From Butyricicoccus sp. OM04-18BH (GTDB lineage: Bacteria > Bacillota > Clostridia > Oscillospirales > Butyricicoccaceae), in assembly GCF_003481705.1 (NCBI RefSeq), contig NZ_QULN01000001.1, positions 1 through 64,000 on the forward strand: a stretch of 64,000 nucleotides of DNA, given 5' to 3'. A program made the position numbers and the translations under genes. This document shows, piece after piece, positions 17,549 to 26,274 of the stretch (position 1 is its first letter; each line of letters opens with the position of its first letter). The notes beneath the pieces were generated by a model. It was not told where the DNA came from, did not search any database, and worked only from the letters and a program-made list of their open reading frames with translations.

Positions 17549-18979
17549 TTACAGATTGATCTCTACCTTGATCTCCTCGCCGGTCAGATAGGGCGCGATC
17601 GCCGGGCGAACGCACTCGGAAAGGAACTCATCGACCTGCGACGGGCAGCGGCCGATGTAGGCGGACGGGTCGAGGTGCTCGAGGATCTGCTCGCGCGTCA
17701 TGCCGAACATCGGGTCGCCTGCGATACGGTCGACCATATCGTTCTCGAGGCCCTCCTCCTTGATGCGCTTGCCGGCCGCCATGGAGTGCTCGCGGATGCG
17801 CTCATGCAGCTCCTGACGGTTGCCGCCGCGCTTTACCGCGTCCATCATGATGTTCTCGGTAGCCATGAAGGGCAGCTCGTTCATCACATGCGCCTCGATG
17901 ACCTTGGGGTAAACGACAAGGCCGGAAACGACGTTGATCATGATGCCGAGGATAGCGTCGACCGCGAGGAACGCTTCCGGAACCGAAATACGCTTGTTCG
18001 CGGAGTCGTCGAGCGTGCGCTCGAACCACTGGGTCGCGGAGGTGAACGCCGGGTTGAGGCTGTCGGTGATAACGTAGCGCGCGAGTGCGCAGATACGCTC
18101 GGAGCGCATCGGATTGCGCTTGTACGGCATAGCAGAGGAACCGATCTGGTTCTTCTCGAACGGCTCCTCGACCTCCTTGAGGTGCTGGAGCAGGCGCAGG
18201 TCGGTCGCGAACTTGGACGCGGACTCCGCGATGCCGGCGAGGGTCGCGAGGGTCTGCGCGTCGATCTTGCGCGAGTAGGTCTGGCCGGAAACCGGAACGA
18301 CGCCCGCGAAGCCGAAATCGTCCGCGATGCGCTTCTCAAGCTCCTTGACCTTGCTCTCGTCGCCGTCGAACAGCTCCATGAAGGAGGCCTGCGTGCCGGT
18401 CGTGCCCTTGCTGCCGAGCATGCGCAGGTTCTCGATGCGGTATTCGACCTCGCCGAGGTCCATCAGCAGCTCGTTCATCCAGAGCGTCGCGCGCTTGCCG
18501 ACGGTGGTCAGCTGCGCCGGCTGGAAGTGGGTGAAGCCGAGGGTCGGCTGCGCCTTGTGCGCGTCGGCGAACTGCGCGAGCTTGTCCAGAACGGTCGCGA
18601 GCTTTTTGCGCACGAGCAGCAGACCCTCGCGGATCTGGATGATGTCAGTGTTGTCGCCGACATACGCGCTCGTCGCACCGAGGTGGATGATGCCTGCGGC
18701 CTTGGGCGCGACCTTGCCGAAGGTGTAAACGTGTGCCATAACGTCATGGCGCACCTCCTTCTCGCGCTGACGGGCCACATCATAGTCGATATCGGTGATG
18801 TGCGCCTCCATCTCGTCCACCTGTTCCTGGGTGATGGGCAGGCCGAGCGCCATCTCAGCCTTCGCCAGCGATACCCACAGGCGGCGCCAGGTCGAGAATT
18901 TCATGTCCGAGGAGAAGTTATACAGCATCTCCTTCGAGGCATAGCGCGAAGAAAGCGGGCTTTCGTACACGTTGTTCAT
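17549..18979 (-). CDS. purB: Adenylosuccinate lyase
   Basis: Fumarase-superfamily enzyme acting twice in purine synthesis, on SAICAR and on adenylosuccinate. The 476-residue protein has the signature GSSAMPYKRNP, the HLGATSAYVGDN substrate loop and GTTGTQASF. It is encoded outside the pur operon with its own promoter, which permits regulation separate from the IMP branch. RBS AAAGGACG precedes the ATG. Confidence 0.96.
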   Translation of the reverse strand: MNNVYESPLSSRYASKEMLYNFSSDMKFSTWRRLWVSLAKAEMALGLPITQEQVDEMEAHITDIDYDVARQREKEVRHDVMAHVYTFGKVAPKAAGIIHLGATSAYVGDNTDIIQIREGLLLVRKKLATVLDKLAQFADAHKAQPTLGFTHFQPAQLTTVGKRATLWMNELLMDLGEVEYRIENLRMLGSKGTTGTQASFMELFDGDESKVKELEKRIADDFGFAGVVPVSGQTYSRKIDAQTLATLAGIAESASKFATDLRLLQHLKEVEEPFEKNQIGSSAMPYKRNPMRSERICALARYVITDSLNPAFTSATQWFERTLDDSANKRISVPEAFLAVDAILGIMINVVSGLVVYPKVIEAHVMNELPFMATENIMMDAVKRGGNRQELHERIREHSMAAGKRIKEEGLENDMVDRIAGDPMFGMTREQILEHLDPSAYIGRCPSQVDEFLSECVRPAIAPYLTGEEIKVEINL

Positions 18980-19052
18980 GTCTTTTTCGTCCTTTCCGGT
19001 GTAGTTTACTGATTATTCGAGCAAAACAACAGCCTTTTGGCAGTCTGTTTTC

Positions 19053-19081
19053 AGTTTACCACTTTATCGGTCGATTTTCAA
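19053..19081 (-). promoter_or_regulatory. purB promoter
   Basis: TTGAAA (19076-19081), 17-bp spacer, TAAACT (19053-19058) on the minus strand. Confidence 0.7.
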
Positions 19082-19137
19082 GAATAACCGCCCTTCTTTG
19101 CGCTATCTTGTAGCAATAAACAAAGAACCGCCGATAC

Positions 19138-19222
19138 TGTCGAAAAACTTCATTTTTCCGACAATATGTGTTCTGACTTCGCAGAACACGGATCGTCCGA
19201 ACGTTCCCATACGGAAACATTC
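19138..19222. repeat. Dispersed multi-hairpin repeat, copy B
   Basis: Four hairpins in series: TGTCG...CGACA (19138-19163), GTGTTCTG...CAGAACAC (19168-19189), GGATCGTCC (19190-19198) and GAACGTTC/GTTCC...GGAAAC (19199-19216). The same order occurs at 59893, and the inverse order at 62011. It occupies the 385-nt purB-aminotransferase gap, which holds no gene. Confidence 0.65.
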
Positions 19223-19354
19223 TCCCTCCTAAGGCAGGAAAGCCGAGGCATATGTCCCCGGTTTTCTTGAAATCACTGCGCGATTTCTCGTTCCGTGTGC
19301 GCTGCCGCGCGGCTGCTGTTCCTGCATGAAAACAAACTTTATCGACAGACCGGA

Positions 19355-19380
19355 AGCGGCACTCCGGAAGGAGTGCCGCT
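19355..19380 (-). terminator. Hairpin downstream of the aminotransferase gene
   Basis: AGCGGCACTCC (19355-19365) pairs with GGAGTGCCGCT (19370-19380) with a 4-nt loop. The U-tract is poor, so termination may be weak. Confidence 0.5.
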
Positions 19381-19397
19381 CAGCATCTATTCGGTTT

Positions 19398-20597
19398 TCA
19401 GGCGTTTTTAATGAACACTTCCAGACGGTCGAGACCCTTGTCGATCTCGGTCAGCGAGGTCGCGTAGCTCCAGCGGACAAAGCCCGGAGCCGCAAACGCG
19501 GTGCACGGTACGGTCGCAACCAGGCCCTTTTCGAGGAACAGCTGAGAGAAGTCCTCGGCGGACTCGATGACCTTGCCGTACATGGTCTTGCCGATAAAGC
19601 CGGTCATGTTCATCATGACATAGAACGCACCCTCCGGCTTGATGCAGGAAACGCCCTCGATCCTGTTCATGCGCTCGACAAGATGGTCGCGGCGCTTCTC
19701 GAACGCTTCCTTCATGACCTGCATATCCTCCTGCGGGCCGGTCAGCGCAGTGATGGCCGCGTGCTGAGAGATGGTGCTCGGTGCGGAGGTGGAGTGGCTG
19801 AGGTAGTTCGCCATGACCTTGGCCAGTGCGGGGTTGGAGGCCGAATAGCCGATACGCCAGCCGGTCATTGCATAGCTCTTGGACACGCCGTTGACCAGAA
19901 TGGTGCGGTTCTTCGCGTCCTCGCTCAGCGAAGCAAAGGAAACGAACTCGTTGTTGTCGTATACGAGGTTGCAGTAGATCTCGTCCGCGATCACGTAAAC
20001 GTTGCGGCGGCAACAGACCTCTGCGATCGCCTCCAGCTCCGCGCGGGTGTAGACCATGCCGGTCGGGTTGGAGGGAGAATTGAGCATGAATACCTTGGTG
20101 TTGTCCGTGATGGCGGCGTCAAGCTGCTCTGCGGTGATCTTGAAGTCCGCTTCTTCGGTCGCCGCGACGATGACCGGGACCGCGCCCGCCTGCTTGACCA
20201 TCTCGGAATAGCTGACCCAGTACGGCGCCGCGATAACGACCTCATCGCCCGGGTTGCACAGCGCCATCAGCGCGATATAGACCGAGTGCTTTGCGCCGGA
20301 GGCAACGACGATCTGCGTCGGCTCATAGTCCAGACCGCAGTCCTCCTTCAGACGGTAGCACGCCGCCTTGCGCAGATCCATCAGACCTGCGGCCGGGGTG
20401 TACTTGGTCTGGTTGTTCTCAATAGCCTCGATACCGGCCTGCTTGATGTGCTCCGGGGTCGGGAAATCCGGCTCGCCGGCGCCAAAGCCGACAACATCCT
20501 TGCCTTCTGCCTTCATCTGCTTGAACAGCGAGTCGATAGCGAGCGTCGTAGACGCCTGTACACCCGCTGCAATTCTGGAAATCGGTTTCAATGCCAC
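19398..20597 (-). CDS. Aspartate aminotransferase-type class I aminotransferase
   Basis: PLP enzyme of the AspB family that interconverts aspartate and oxaloacetate with glutamate and 2-oxoglutarate. At 399 residues it is full length. The PLP lysine lies in VSKSYAMTGWRIGY, with NSPSNPTG and VIADEIYCNLVY upstream and a C-terminal Arg (GFVRWSYA). The start is GTG at 20597 with AGGGAG upstream. It has its own promoter. Aspartate supply suits the adjacent purB/purC chemistry, but that link is inference. Other aromatic or prephenate specificity is possible. Confidence 0.88.
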   Translation of the reverse strand: MALKPISRIAAGVQASTTLAIDSLFKQMKAEGKDVVGFGAGEPDFPTPEHIKQAGIEAIENNQTKYTPAAGLMDLRKAACYRLKEDCGLDYEPTQIVVASGAKHSVYIALMALCNPGDEVVIAAPYWVSYSEMVKQAGAVPVIVAATEEADFKITAEQLDAAITDNTKVFMLNSPSNPTGMVYTRAELEAIAEVCCRRNVYVIADEIYCNLVYDNNEFVSFASLSEDAKNRTILVNGVSKSYAMTGWRIGYSASNPALAKVMANYLSHSTSAPSTISQHAAITALTGPQEDMQVMKEAFEKRRDHLVERMNRIEGVSCIKPEGAFYVMMNMTGFIGKTMYGKVIESAEDFSQLFLEKGLVATVPCTAFAAPGFVRWSYATSLTEIDKGLDRLEVFIKNA

Positions 20598-20647
20598 TGC
20601 TCAGCACTCCCTTATATCTCTCAAAAAAATTGTCTTCTGTATTTTTT

Positions 20648-20676
20648 ATTATATGCTTCCCATTGTGATTTTGCAA
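20648..20676 (-). promoter_or_regulatory. Aminotransferase promoter
   Basis: TTGCAA (20671-20676), 17-bp spacer, TATAAT (20648-20653) on the minus strand. Confidence 0.75.
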
Positions 20677-20711
20677 GTCTGCGCTGCAAAAACTGCAAAA
20701 ATATTCAGATA

Positions 20712-20738
20712 GAAAAAACCGCCCCCGAGGGCGGTTTT
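20712..20738 (-). terminator. Terminator after thiN
   Basis: ACCGCCC, loop, GGGCGGT then TTTTTT on the minus strand. It closes the long yicC-to-thiN operon. Confidence 0.85.
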
Positions 20739-20759
20739 GTTTGTGGAAACAGTCTAAAT

Positions 20760-21422
20760 TCAGGGGCGGCGCGCAGGGTCATGCGCAAAGATGATGAGCG
20801 CCGCACCTTTTTCGATCGTCACGGAAAAGCTGCTGCCGGGCGCCGCTTCGTTCGAGATCGAAACCATGCCGGCGCGCGTGACCCGTCCGTTTTCGAGCGG
20901 ATACTTTGCATTTTCAATCGTAACGCCCGTCAGAACCGCGTCCAGAGGCACAATGGAGAAATACCTGTAAGCTGACGGCATTATGAATTTTTCCCGTCCT
21001 CCCTCATGCAAAACGATGCGGTTGCAGCTGTCGAGGATGGTCAGGCGCCCTCCCATCTCTCGCGCCTCCTCGAGCAGCGAGAGATTTGCGAGCATATGGT
21101 CGATGCGTCCGCCGGTCGCGCAGACGAGCGTTGCCTCGCGGCAGCCGCGGCGGAACACCTCGCGCAGACAGGACTGCGTGTCGGTGTCGTCCTTCTCGGG
21201 CTTCAGCCGGATGACCTCGTCTCCCTCGGTCTCGGGCATGGAGTCGCAGTCCGAGATCATGAAGTCCGGGTGCAGGCCGAGCGCGCGCGCGTGGCGCAGA
21301 CCGCCGTCGGCGCAGGCAATGAGCGCGTCCGGATGCTCCCCGAGGAACGCGCGGATGTAACTGTAATCTGTTTCGGGCGCGGCTGCAAAGATCAGCGCGT
21401 GCCGCCCTTCGTAAGCTCCCAT
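20760..21422 (-). CDS. thiN: Thiamine pyrophosphokinase
   Basis: Transfers pyrophosphate from ATP to thiamine to give TPP. The 220-residue protein has CADGGLRHAR, the acidic DFMISDCDSM motif and EKDDTDTQ, with ATGGRIDHMLANL. It overlaps the end of rsgA by 31 bp and uses AAAGGA inside rsgA as RBS. In Bacillus an rpe gene lies between rsgA and thiN, and it is absent here. No TPP riboswitch is present, consistent with a salvage or housekeeping role. Confidence 0.92.
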   Translation of the reverse strand: MGAYEGRHALIFAAAPETDYSYIRAFLGEHPDALIACADGGLRHARALGLHPDFMISDCDSMPETEGDEVIRLKPEKDDTDTQSCLREVFRRGCREATLVCATGGRIDHMLANLSLLEEAREMGGRLTILDSCNRIVLHEGGREKFIMPSAYRYFSIVPLDAVLTGVTIENAKYPLENGRVTRAGMVSISNEAAPGSSFSVTIEKGAALIIFAHDPARRP

Positions 21423-22288
21423 TCCTTCAGATCCTTTACGCTTTCATAGAGTTTGACATAGCTTTCATGGCGCGTTTTCGCGATTTCGCCGTTTTCGACC
21501 GCCGCAAGGATGGCGCAGCCCTTTTCCTTGACATGGGCGCAGCCGGTGAATCTGCACCGGCCGAGATAGGGCGCGAACTCCGGAAAGGCGTATTCCAGAT
21601 CGCGCGCCAGCACGAGATCCATCTGCTCGGTCTCGAACGAGGAAAAGCCCGGCGTGTCCGCGATATAGCCGCCGCCCTCGATAGGATGCAGCTCGACATG
21701 GCGCGTGGTATGGCGGCCGCGGCCAATGCGGTCGGAGATCGCGCCGACCTCCGCACCGAACGAGCTGTCGAGGCGGTTGAGTACGCTCGACTTGCCGACG
21801 CCCGAGTTGCCTGCGAAGGCGGATACCTTTCCGCAGATGCGCTCGCGCAGCGCGTCGATGCCGTCGCCCGTCCGCGCGCTCACGCGCAGCACCTCGATAC
21901 CGCTCTTCCGGTAGGTCTCATACAGCTCGTCGCCCGCGTCCGCGTCGGTCTTGTTGATCACGACGAGCGGCGTGATCTCCTTGTGTACCGCGATGGCCGT
22001 CACCTTGTCGATGAGAAACGGGTCGGTCACGGGAGGCGCGGCGCTCGCGACCGCTACAACAAGGTCGAGGTTCGCGACCGCCGGACGGATGAGGCTGTTT
22101 CTGCGCGGCGCGATGCTCATGAGATAGCCCGTCCCGTCCGGCTGCACCTCAAGCTGAACGCGGTCGCCCACAATGGGTTTCCCAACGGTCTTGCGGAATT
22201 TTCCGCGCGCCTTGCACTCGATCAGCCCTTCCGGCGTATCCACATAATAAAATCCGCCGATGCCCTTGAGAATAATGCCTTCGGTCAA
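21392..22288 (-). CDS. rsgA: Ribosome small-subunit-dependent GTPase A
   Basis: Circularly permuted GTPase that checks 30S maturation. It has 298 residues: an N-terminal OB domain (GIGGFYYV), permuted G motifs (NKTD as G4, GNSGVGKSS as G1, DTPGFSSF as G3) and a C-terminal zinc site (CRFTGCAHVKEKGCAI). The start is TTG at 22288, giving the family-typical (M)TEGIILKG. An upstream in-frame ATG at 22309 would overlap the RBS AAAGGAAG. Confidence 0.94.
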   Translation of the reverse strand: MTEGIILKGIGGFYYVDTPEGLIECKARGKFRKTVGKPIVGDRVQLEVQPDGTGYLMSIAPRRNSLIRPAVANLDLVVAVASAAPPVTDPFLIDKVTAIAVHKEITPLVVINKTDADAGDELYETYRKSGIEVLRVSARTGDGIDALRERICGKVSAFAGNSGVGKSSVLNRLDSSFGAEVGAISDRIGRGRHTTRHVELHPIEGGGYIADTPGFSSFETEQMDLVLARDLEYAFPEFAPYLGRCRFTGCAHVKEKGCAILAAVENGEIAKTRHESYVKLYESVKDLKEWELTKGGTR

Positions 22289-22358
22289 AAATACGCTTCC
22301 TTTCCTCATTCTGCAAGGGACGCAGCCGCGCAGTGTGCGGTGCGTCCCTTTGTGTCGT

Positions 22359-24452
22359 TTAATTGAAACTGTACGTCTGTGTCGTGGACGAGCCGTCTAC
22401 GCTCACCGTGACCTCATGGTCGCCGGCCGTAGACTGCACGGTGACGGCGATGCTGCCCTGACTGGTGGATGGAGTGTCGTCATACTGAATGACGCCGTCT
22501 ACATAGATCACGACATGGGCGGTATCCGCGCTGTCGGGCAGCGCTACCGGAATGGTCGCGCTTCCTTCCGCCGGTGTGGGCGGAAGTCTGCCCGGCGTGT
22601 CGTCCTCGCTCGAACCGGTGTTGCCGCCGGTCGTGCCGCTGTCCGGCTTCTGCTCGTCGGCCTTTTTGCCCTTGGAGATCTGGATATTGACCGTCGTGCC
22701 CTGATTTACCGAGCTGTTCGCGTCGATCGACTGCCATACGACCGTGCCCTCCGGCTTGTCGCTCTCGACCTGATCGACCGAGCCGAGGCTCAGACCGCGC
22801 TCGGACAGCGCACGCTGCGCCGCCTCCTGCGTCATGCCGGTCAGGCTCGGCACATCGGCGGATTTTTGCTCCTTGCCGAGGCTGATATAGACCGTCAGCG
22901 TCTCGCCGCGCGCAAGCTCCGTGCCGGCCTCGGGGTCGGTGCGGATGACCTTGCCCTCCTCGACGTCGTCGCTGTATTCCTTTTCTTCCTTGAGCTCGAT
23001 GCCGTGCGCGTCAAGCGACGCCGCCACGTAATCGAGAGATTTTCCGGTAAAGTCGACCACCTTGTAGGTATCCTTGACGTTGTCGCCGCCGGCCGAGACC
23101 GTGACGGTGATGACCGAGCCCTTGATGGCCTGCTGGCCCTCGTCGGGGTCCTGGTCAAGGATCTCTCCGGCCGGGCGGTCGGATTCCTGCCGCGAGGAGG
23201 CTTCCTTGATCTCGAAGTTGTTCATGACATCGGAATCCGCGTAAACGTCATCGATCGTGCGGCCGATGAGGTCGGGAACGTCGATTTTCGCGGATTTGCT
23301 GCCGCCGGTGAACATGAGCACCGCAACGACGAGCAGCGAGATGACCGCGACGACCGCGACCGCCATGCCGGCAGCCATCGCCGGGCGCTCGCTCAGCTTT
23401 TCGAAGAAATCCGACGACTCCCGCTCGCGCACAGAGGTGCGGCGGCGCGCCGGAGCCTCCCGGCGTGCGCTGTGCGGTTCACTGCGGCGGCGCGGTGCCG
23501 CCGGGATGGCGGCCGTATCCTCCGCTGCCGCATGACGGGCGGCGCGCTGCACCTCCCGTCCGATGACCTGCGTCTCGCCCGAGCTGTCGTCCGAGGCGGT
23601 ATAATAGAACTGCGTGTCCGGGTCCTCGCGCACGCGCGCAAGGTCGGCGCACAGCTCGTCCGCCGAAGCATAGCGTCTGCTGATGTTCGCGCACATCGCG
23701 TGCATGACGATGGCGTCCAGTCCCTTCGGGATGTCCGGGACCAGCTCGCTCGGCATCGGCGGCACGGCGTTGATATGCTGCATGACGATCTGGAGCGCGG
23801 TCTCGCCCTCGAACGGGAGCCTGCCGGTCAGCATCTCGTACATGACCACGCCGAGCGAATAAATATCCGTGCGGTAGTCGATCTTGCTGCCCTTGGCCTG
23901 CTCGGGCGAGATATAGTGCACCGAGCCGATGGCCTCCTGCACCACGCGCGTCTCCTGCGTCGTCGCGAAGGACGCGATGCCGAAATCGGTCAGCTTCGCG
24001 GTGCCGTCGCGCAGGATGATGACGTTCTGCGGCTTGATGTCCTGATGGATGATGCCGCGCGAATGCGCATGAACGAGGGCGCTCGAGATCTGTTCTGCGA
24101 AGAAAATGCTCTCCTGCCACGACAGACGGCCCTTCTGCTGCAAATATTCCTTGAGGGTCACGCCTTCGATGAGCTCCATCACGATATAATCCGTGCCGTC
24201 CTCGTTTCCGACGTCATAGACCGAAACGATATTGTGATGGCTGAGCTTGGCGACAGCACGGGACTCGATGGCGAAGCGCTTGCGAATGTCGGGGTCCTTG
24301 GCGAACTCCTCCTTGAGGATCTTGATCGCCACATATCGTCCGAGTACGGTATCGCGCGCGCGGTAGACTACCGCCATGCCGCCGACGCCGACCACATCGA
24401 TCAGCTCATAGCGACCGCCGAGCAGCCTGCCGATATACTTGTCGTTTTCCAT
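22359..24452 (-). CDS. pknB: PASTA-domain Ser/Thr protein kinase
   Basis: Membrane kinase sensing peptidoglycan precursors, homologue of PrkC/StkP. It has 697 residues: a kinase domain at 10-275 (glycine loop GVGGMAVVY, Lys44, DFG), an Ala/Arg-rich linker, one membrane helix near 355-378, three PASTA repeats (about 385-590), then a Gly/Ser linker and a C-terminal beta domain. The catalytic loop reads H136-Q137-D138 (HQDIKPQN) instead of HRD. The catalytic Asp is kept, so activity is likely, but activation-loop control may differ. The start at 24452 has GGAGG 10 nt upstream. The phosphatase gene ends 5 nt before it. Confidence 0.94.
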   Translation of the reverse strand: MENDKYIGRLLGGRYELIDVVGVGGMAVVYRARDTVLGRYVAIKILKEEFAKDPDIRKRFAIESRAVAKLSHHNIVSVYDVGNEDGTDYIVMELIEGVTLKEYLQQKGRLSWQESIFFAEQISSALVHAHSRGIIHQDIKPQNVIILRDGTAKLTDFGIASFATTQETRVVQEAIGSVHYISPEQAKGSKIDYRTDIYSLGVVMYEMLTGRLPFEGETALQIVMQHINAVPPMPSELVPDIPKGLDAIVMHAMCANISRRYASADELCADLARVREDPDTQFYYTASDDSSGETQVIGREVQRAARHAAAEDTAAIPAAPRRRSEPHSARREAPARRRTSVRERESSDFFEKLSERPAMAAGMAVAVVAVISLLVVAVLMFTGGSKSAKIDVPDLIGRTIDDVYADSDVMNNFEIKEASSRQESDRPAGEILDQDPDEGQQAIKGSVITVTVSAGGDNVKDTYKVVDFTGKSLDYVAASLDAHGIELKEEKEYSDDVEEGKVIRTDPEAGTELARGETLTVYISLGKEQKSADVPSLTGMTQEAAQRALSERGLSLGSVDQVESDKPEGTVVWQSIDANSSVNQGTTVNIQISKGKKADEQKPDSGTTGGNTGSSEDDTPGRLPPTPAEGSATIPVALPDSADTAHVVIYVDGVIQYDDTPSTSQGSIAVTVQSTAGDHEVTVSVDGSSTTQTYSFN

Positions 24453-24457
24453 GAGGG

Positions 24458-25210
24458 TCACGCCTCCTGTTTCGCGCCGCAGGTAAACAGCGCGACCGTA
24501 ATATTATCGCGGCCACCGCCCTCGAGCGCGAGGGTCAGCAGCTCCCGGCCCTTATCTTCGAGCGTGCCTGCGCCCGCAAGCACCTCGGCGATCTTCCCGT
24601 CCTCGACCATGCCGGTCAGGCCGTCCGAGCAGAGCAGAAGGATGTCGCCGTCCGCAAGCGTCTGCTCAAACAGGTCGCCCTCCACCGTCGCATCCACGCC
24701 GACCGCCCGGGTGATCAGATTTTTCTGCGGATGGGAGCGCGCGTCGGCTTCGCTGATGCGGCCGAGGCGGCGCATTTCTTCAACGTAGGAATGATCCTCG
24801 CTGATCTGGTGCAGCATTCCGCCGCTCATGATGTACGCGCGGCTGTCGCCGACGTTCATGATGCTCGCGCTCCCGCCCTGCACGAAGGCGCCGACAAGCG
24901 TCGTGCCCATGCCGCGGAACTCAGGCTGGCGGCCGGCGAGACCAAACACGGTGTCGTTCGCCCGGTCGAGGGCGCGCCGCAGCGTCTCGTGGCGCATCGT
25001 CTCGTCCGCACCAGCCTCGAGCGCCGGCTTTGCCTCCTCGACAAAGCGTTCCGCCGCAAAACGGCTCGCGACATTGCCTGCGTTCGCGCCGCCCATGCCG
25101 TCGCACACGAGAACGAGCGCGCTGTCCCTGTCCGGGCACGCTTCGATTCGGTAAATATCCTGATTGGTCGGACGCACGCGCCCCTTATCGGTAATTCCGA
25201 AGTATTCCAT
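24458..25210 (-). CDS. stp: PP2C-family Ser/Thr phosphatase
   Basis: Dephosphorylates targets of the adjacent PASTA kinase (PrpC/Stp). The 250-residue protein has the metal-binding motifs TNQD, VCDGMGGANAG, GTTLV, VGDSRAY, CSDGLTGM and GGRDNITV. It is 25 nt downstream of rlmN and upstream of pknB, the usual Firmicutes order. Confidence 0.95.
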   Translation of the reverse strand: MEYFGITDKGRVRPTNQDIYRIEACPDRDSALVLVCDGMGGANAGNVASRFAAERFVEEAKPALEAGADETMRHETLRRALDRANDTVFGLAGRQPEFRGMGTTLVGAFVQGGSASIMNVGDSRAYIMSGGMLHQISEDHSYVEEMRRLGRISEADARSHPQKNLITRAVGVDATVEGDLFEQTLADGDILLLCSDGLTGMVEDGKIAEVLAGAGTLEDKGRELLTLALEGGGRDNITVALFTCGAKQEA

Positions 25211-25235
25211 TGCCTTCTGCCTCCTCAGACACAGG

Positions 25236-26267
25236 TTATCCTTGCTCCTTCATCTCGCGCCGACGAAGCTGACCGCAGGCGGCGTCGATGTCCGGACCGA
25301 GCTTTCGTCTGACGGTCGCGGTCACGCCGCGCTTTTCGAGCGCCTGCTGAAAGCGGCGCACGGTCTCCGGCTTCGAGGGCGAGAGCGGACTTTCCTCCAC
25401 TTCGTTGAGCGGGATGAGGTTGACATGACCCGGCCGGCCGCGGAGCAGCTTCGCGAGCTTTTCCGCCTGCCACGGCCGGTCGGTCTTGTCCCGTGCCATC
25501 ATGTACTCGTAGGAAATCCGGCGGCCTGTGGTATCGAAATAATACCGGCACGCCTGCATCAGCCGTTCCACGGGATAGGCGTCGTTGACCGGCATGATGG
25601 ACGAACGGGTCTCGTCGTCCGGCGCGTGCAGCGATACCGAAAGCGTGATCTGAAGCTTTTCCTTTGCCAGTGTCTCTATTTTATCAGCAATTCCGCTCGT
25701 TGACAAGGATATATGCCGCTGTCCGATGTTAATTCCCTCCGGGCAGCTGACAAGGTGCAGGAATTTCAGCACGTTGTCGTAGTTGTCGAGCGGCTCGCCC
25801 GTGCCCATCAGCACGATATTCGAGACTTTTTCGCCGCTGTCCTTCTGCATGAACAGGATCTCGTCCAGGATCTCACCGGCGGAAAGATTGCGCTTTTTGC
25901 CGTTCAGGCCGGACGCGCAGAATTTGCAGCCCATGCGGCAGCCGACCTGCGTCGAGACGCAGACCGAAACGCCGTGCTCGTAGTGCATGAGGACGGACTC
26001 CACGCAGTCGCCGTCGCGCATACGCCACAGGTACTTTACCGTGCCGTCGACCCTGCTGACCTGCTTGCGCGCGACCTCGGGAACGGTCAGGATGAAGTTC
26101 TCCGCGAGCCGTGCGCGCAGCTCCTTGGAGAGATTGCTCATCTCGTCGAAGGAGGAAACGCCCTCGTGCAGCCACTTGAAGATCTGTCCTGCGCGGAACG
26201 GCTTTTCCCCCATGTCCTTCAAAGCCGATTTTAATTCATCTATCGTTAAACATTTGATTTCTGTCAT
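25236..26267 (-). CDS. rlmN: 23S rRNA (A2503-C2)/tRNA (A37-C2) methyltransferase RlmN
   Basis: Radical SAM enzyme that methylates 23S rRNA A2503 and some tRNAs. The 343-residue protein has the CRMGCKFCASG cluster motif (CxxxCxxC), the GTGEPLDNYDNV loop and a C-terminal acceptor Cys in AACGQL. It starts at 26267, 7 nt after the rsmB stop, with AAAGAG as RBS. Confidence 0.95.
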   Translation of the reverse strand: MTEIKCLTIDELKSALKDMGEKPFRAGQIFKWLHEGVSSFDEMSNLSKELRARLAENFILTVPEVARKQVSRVDGTVKYLWRMRDGDCVESVLMHYEHGVSVCVSTQVGCRMGCKFCASGLNGKKRNLSAGEILDEILFMQKDSGEKVSNIVLMGTGEPLDNYDNVLKFLHLVSCPEGINIGQRHISLSTSGIADKIETLAKEKLQITLSVSLHAPDDETRSSIMPVNDAYPVERLMQACRYYFDTTGRRISYEYMMARDKTDRPWQAEKLAKLLRGRPGHVNLIPLNEVEESPLSPSKPETVRRFQQALEKRGVTATVRRKLGPDIDAACGQLRRREMKEQG

Positions 26268-26274
26268 GGCTCTT

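Noticed and set aside
20712..21422. TPP riboswitch controlling thiN
   Set aside because: thiN starts inside rsgA with no leader, and no THI-box sequence was seen.
22260..24788. An 842-codon plus-strand frame opposite the PASTA kinase
   Set aside because: Same codon-mirror artefact. There is no RBS-start logic and no family resemblance, while the minus strand encodes a complete kinase.
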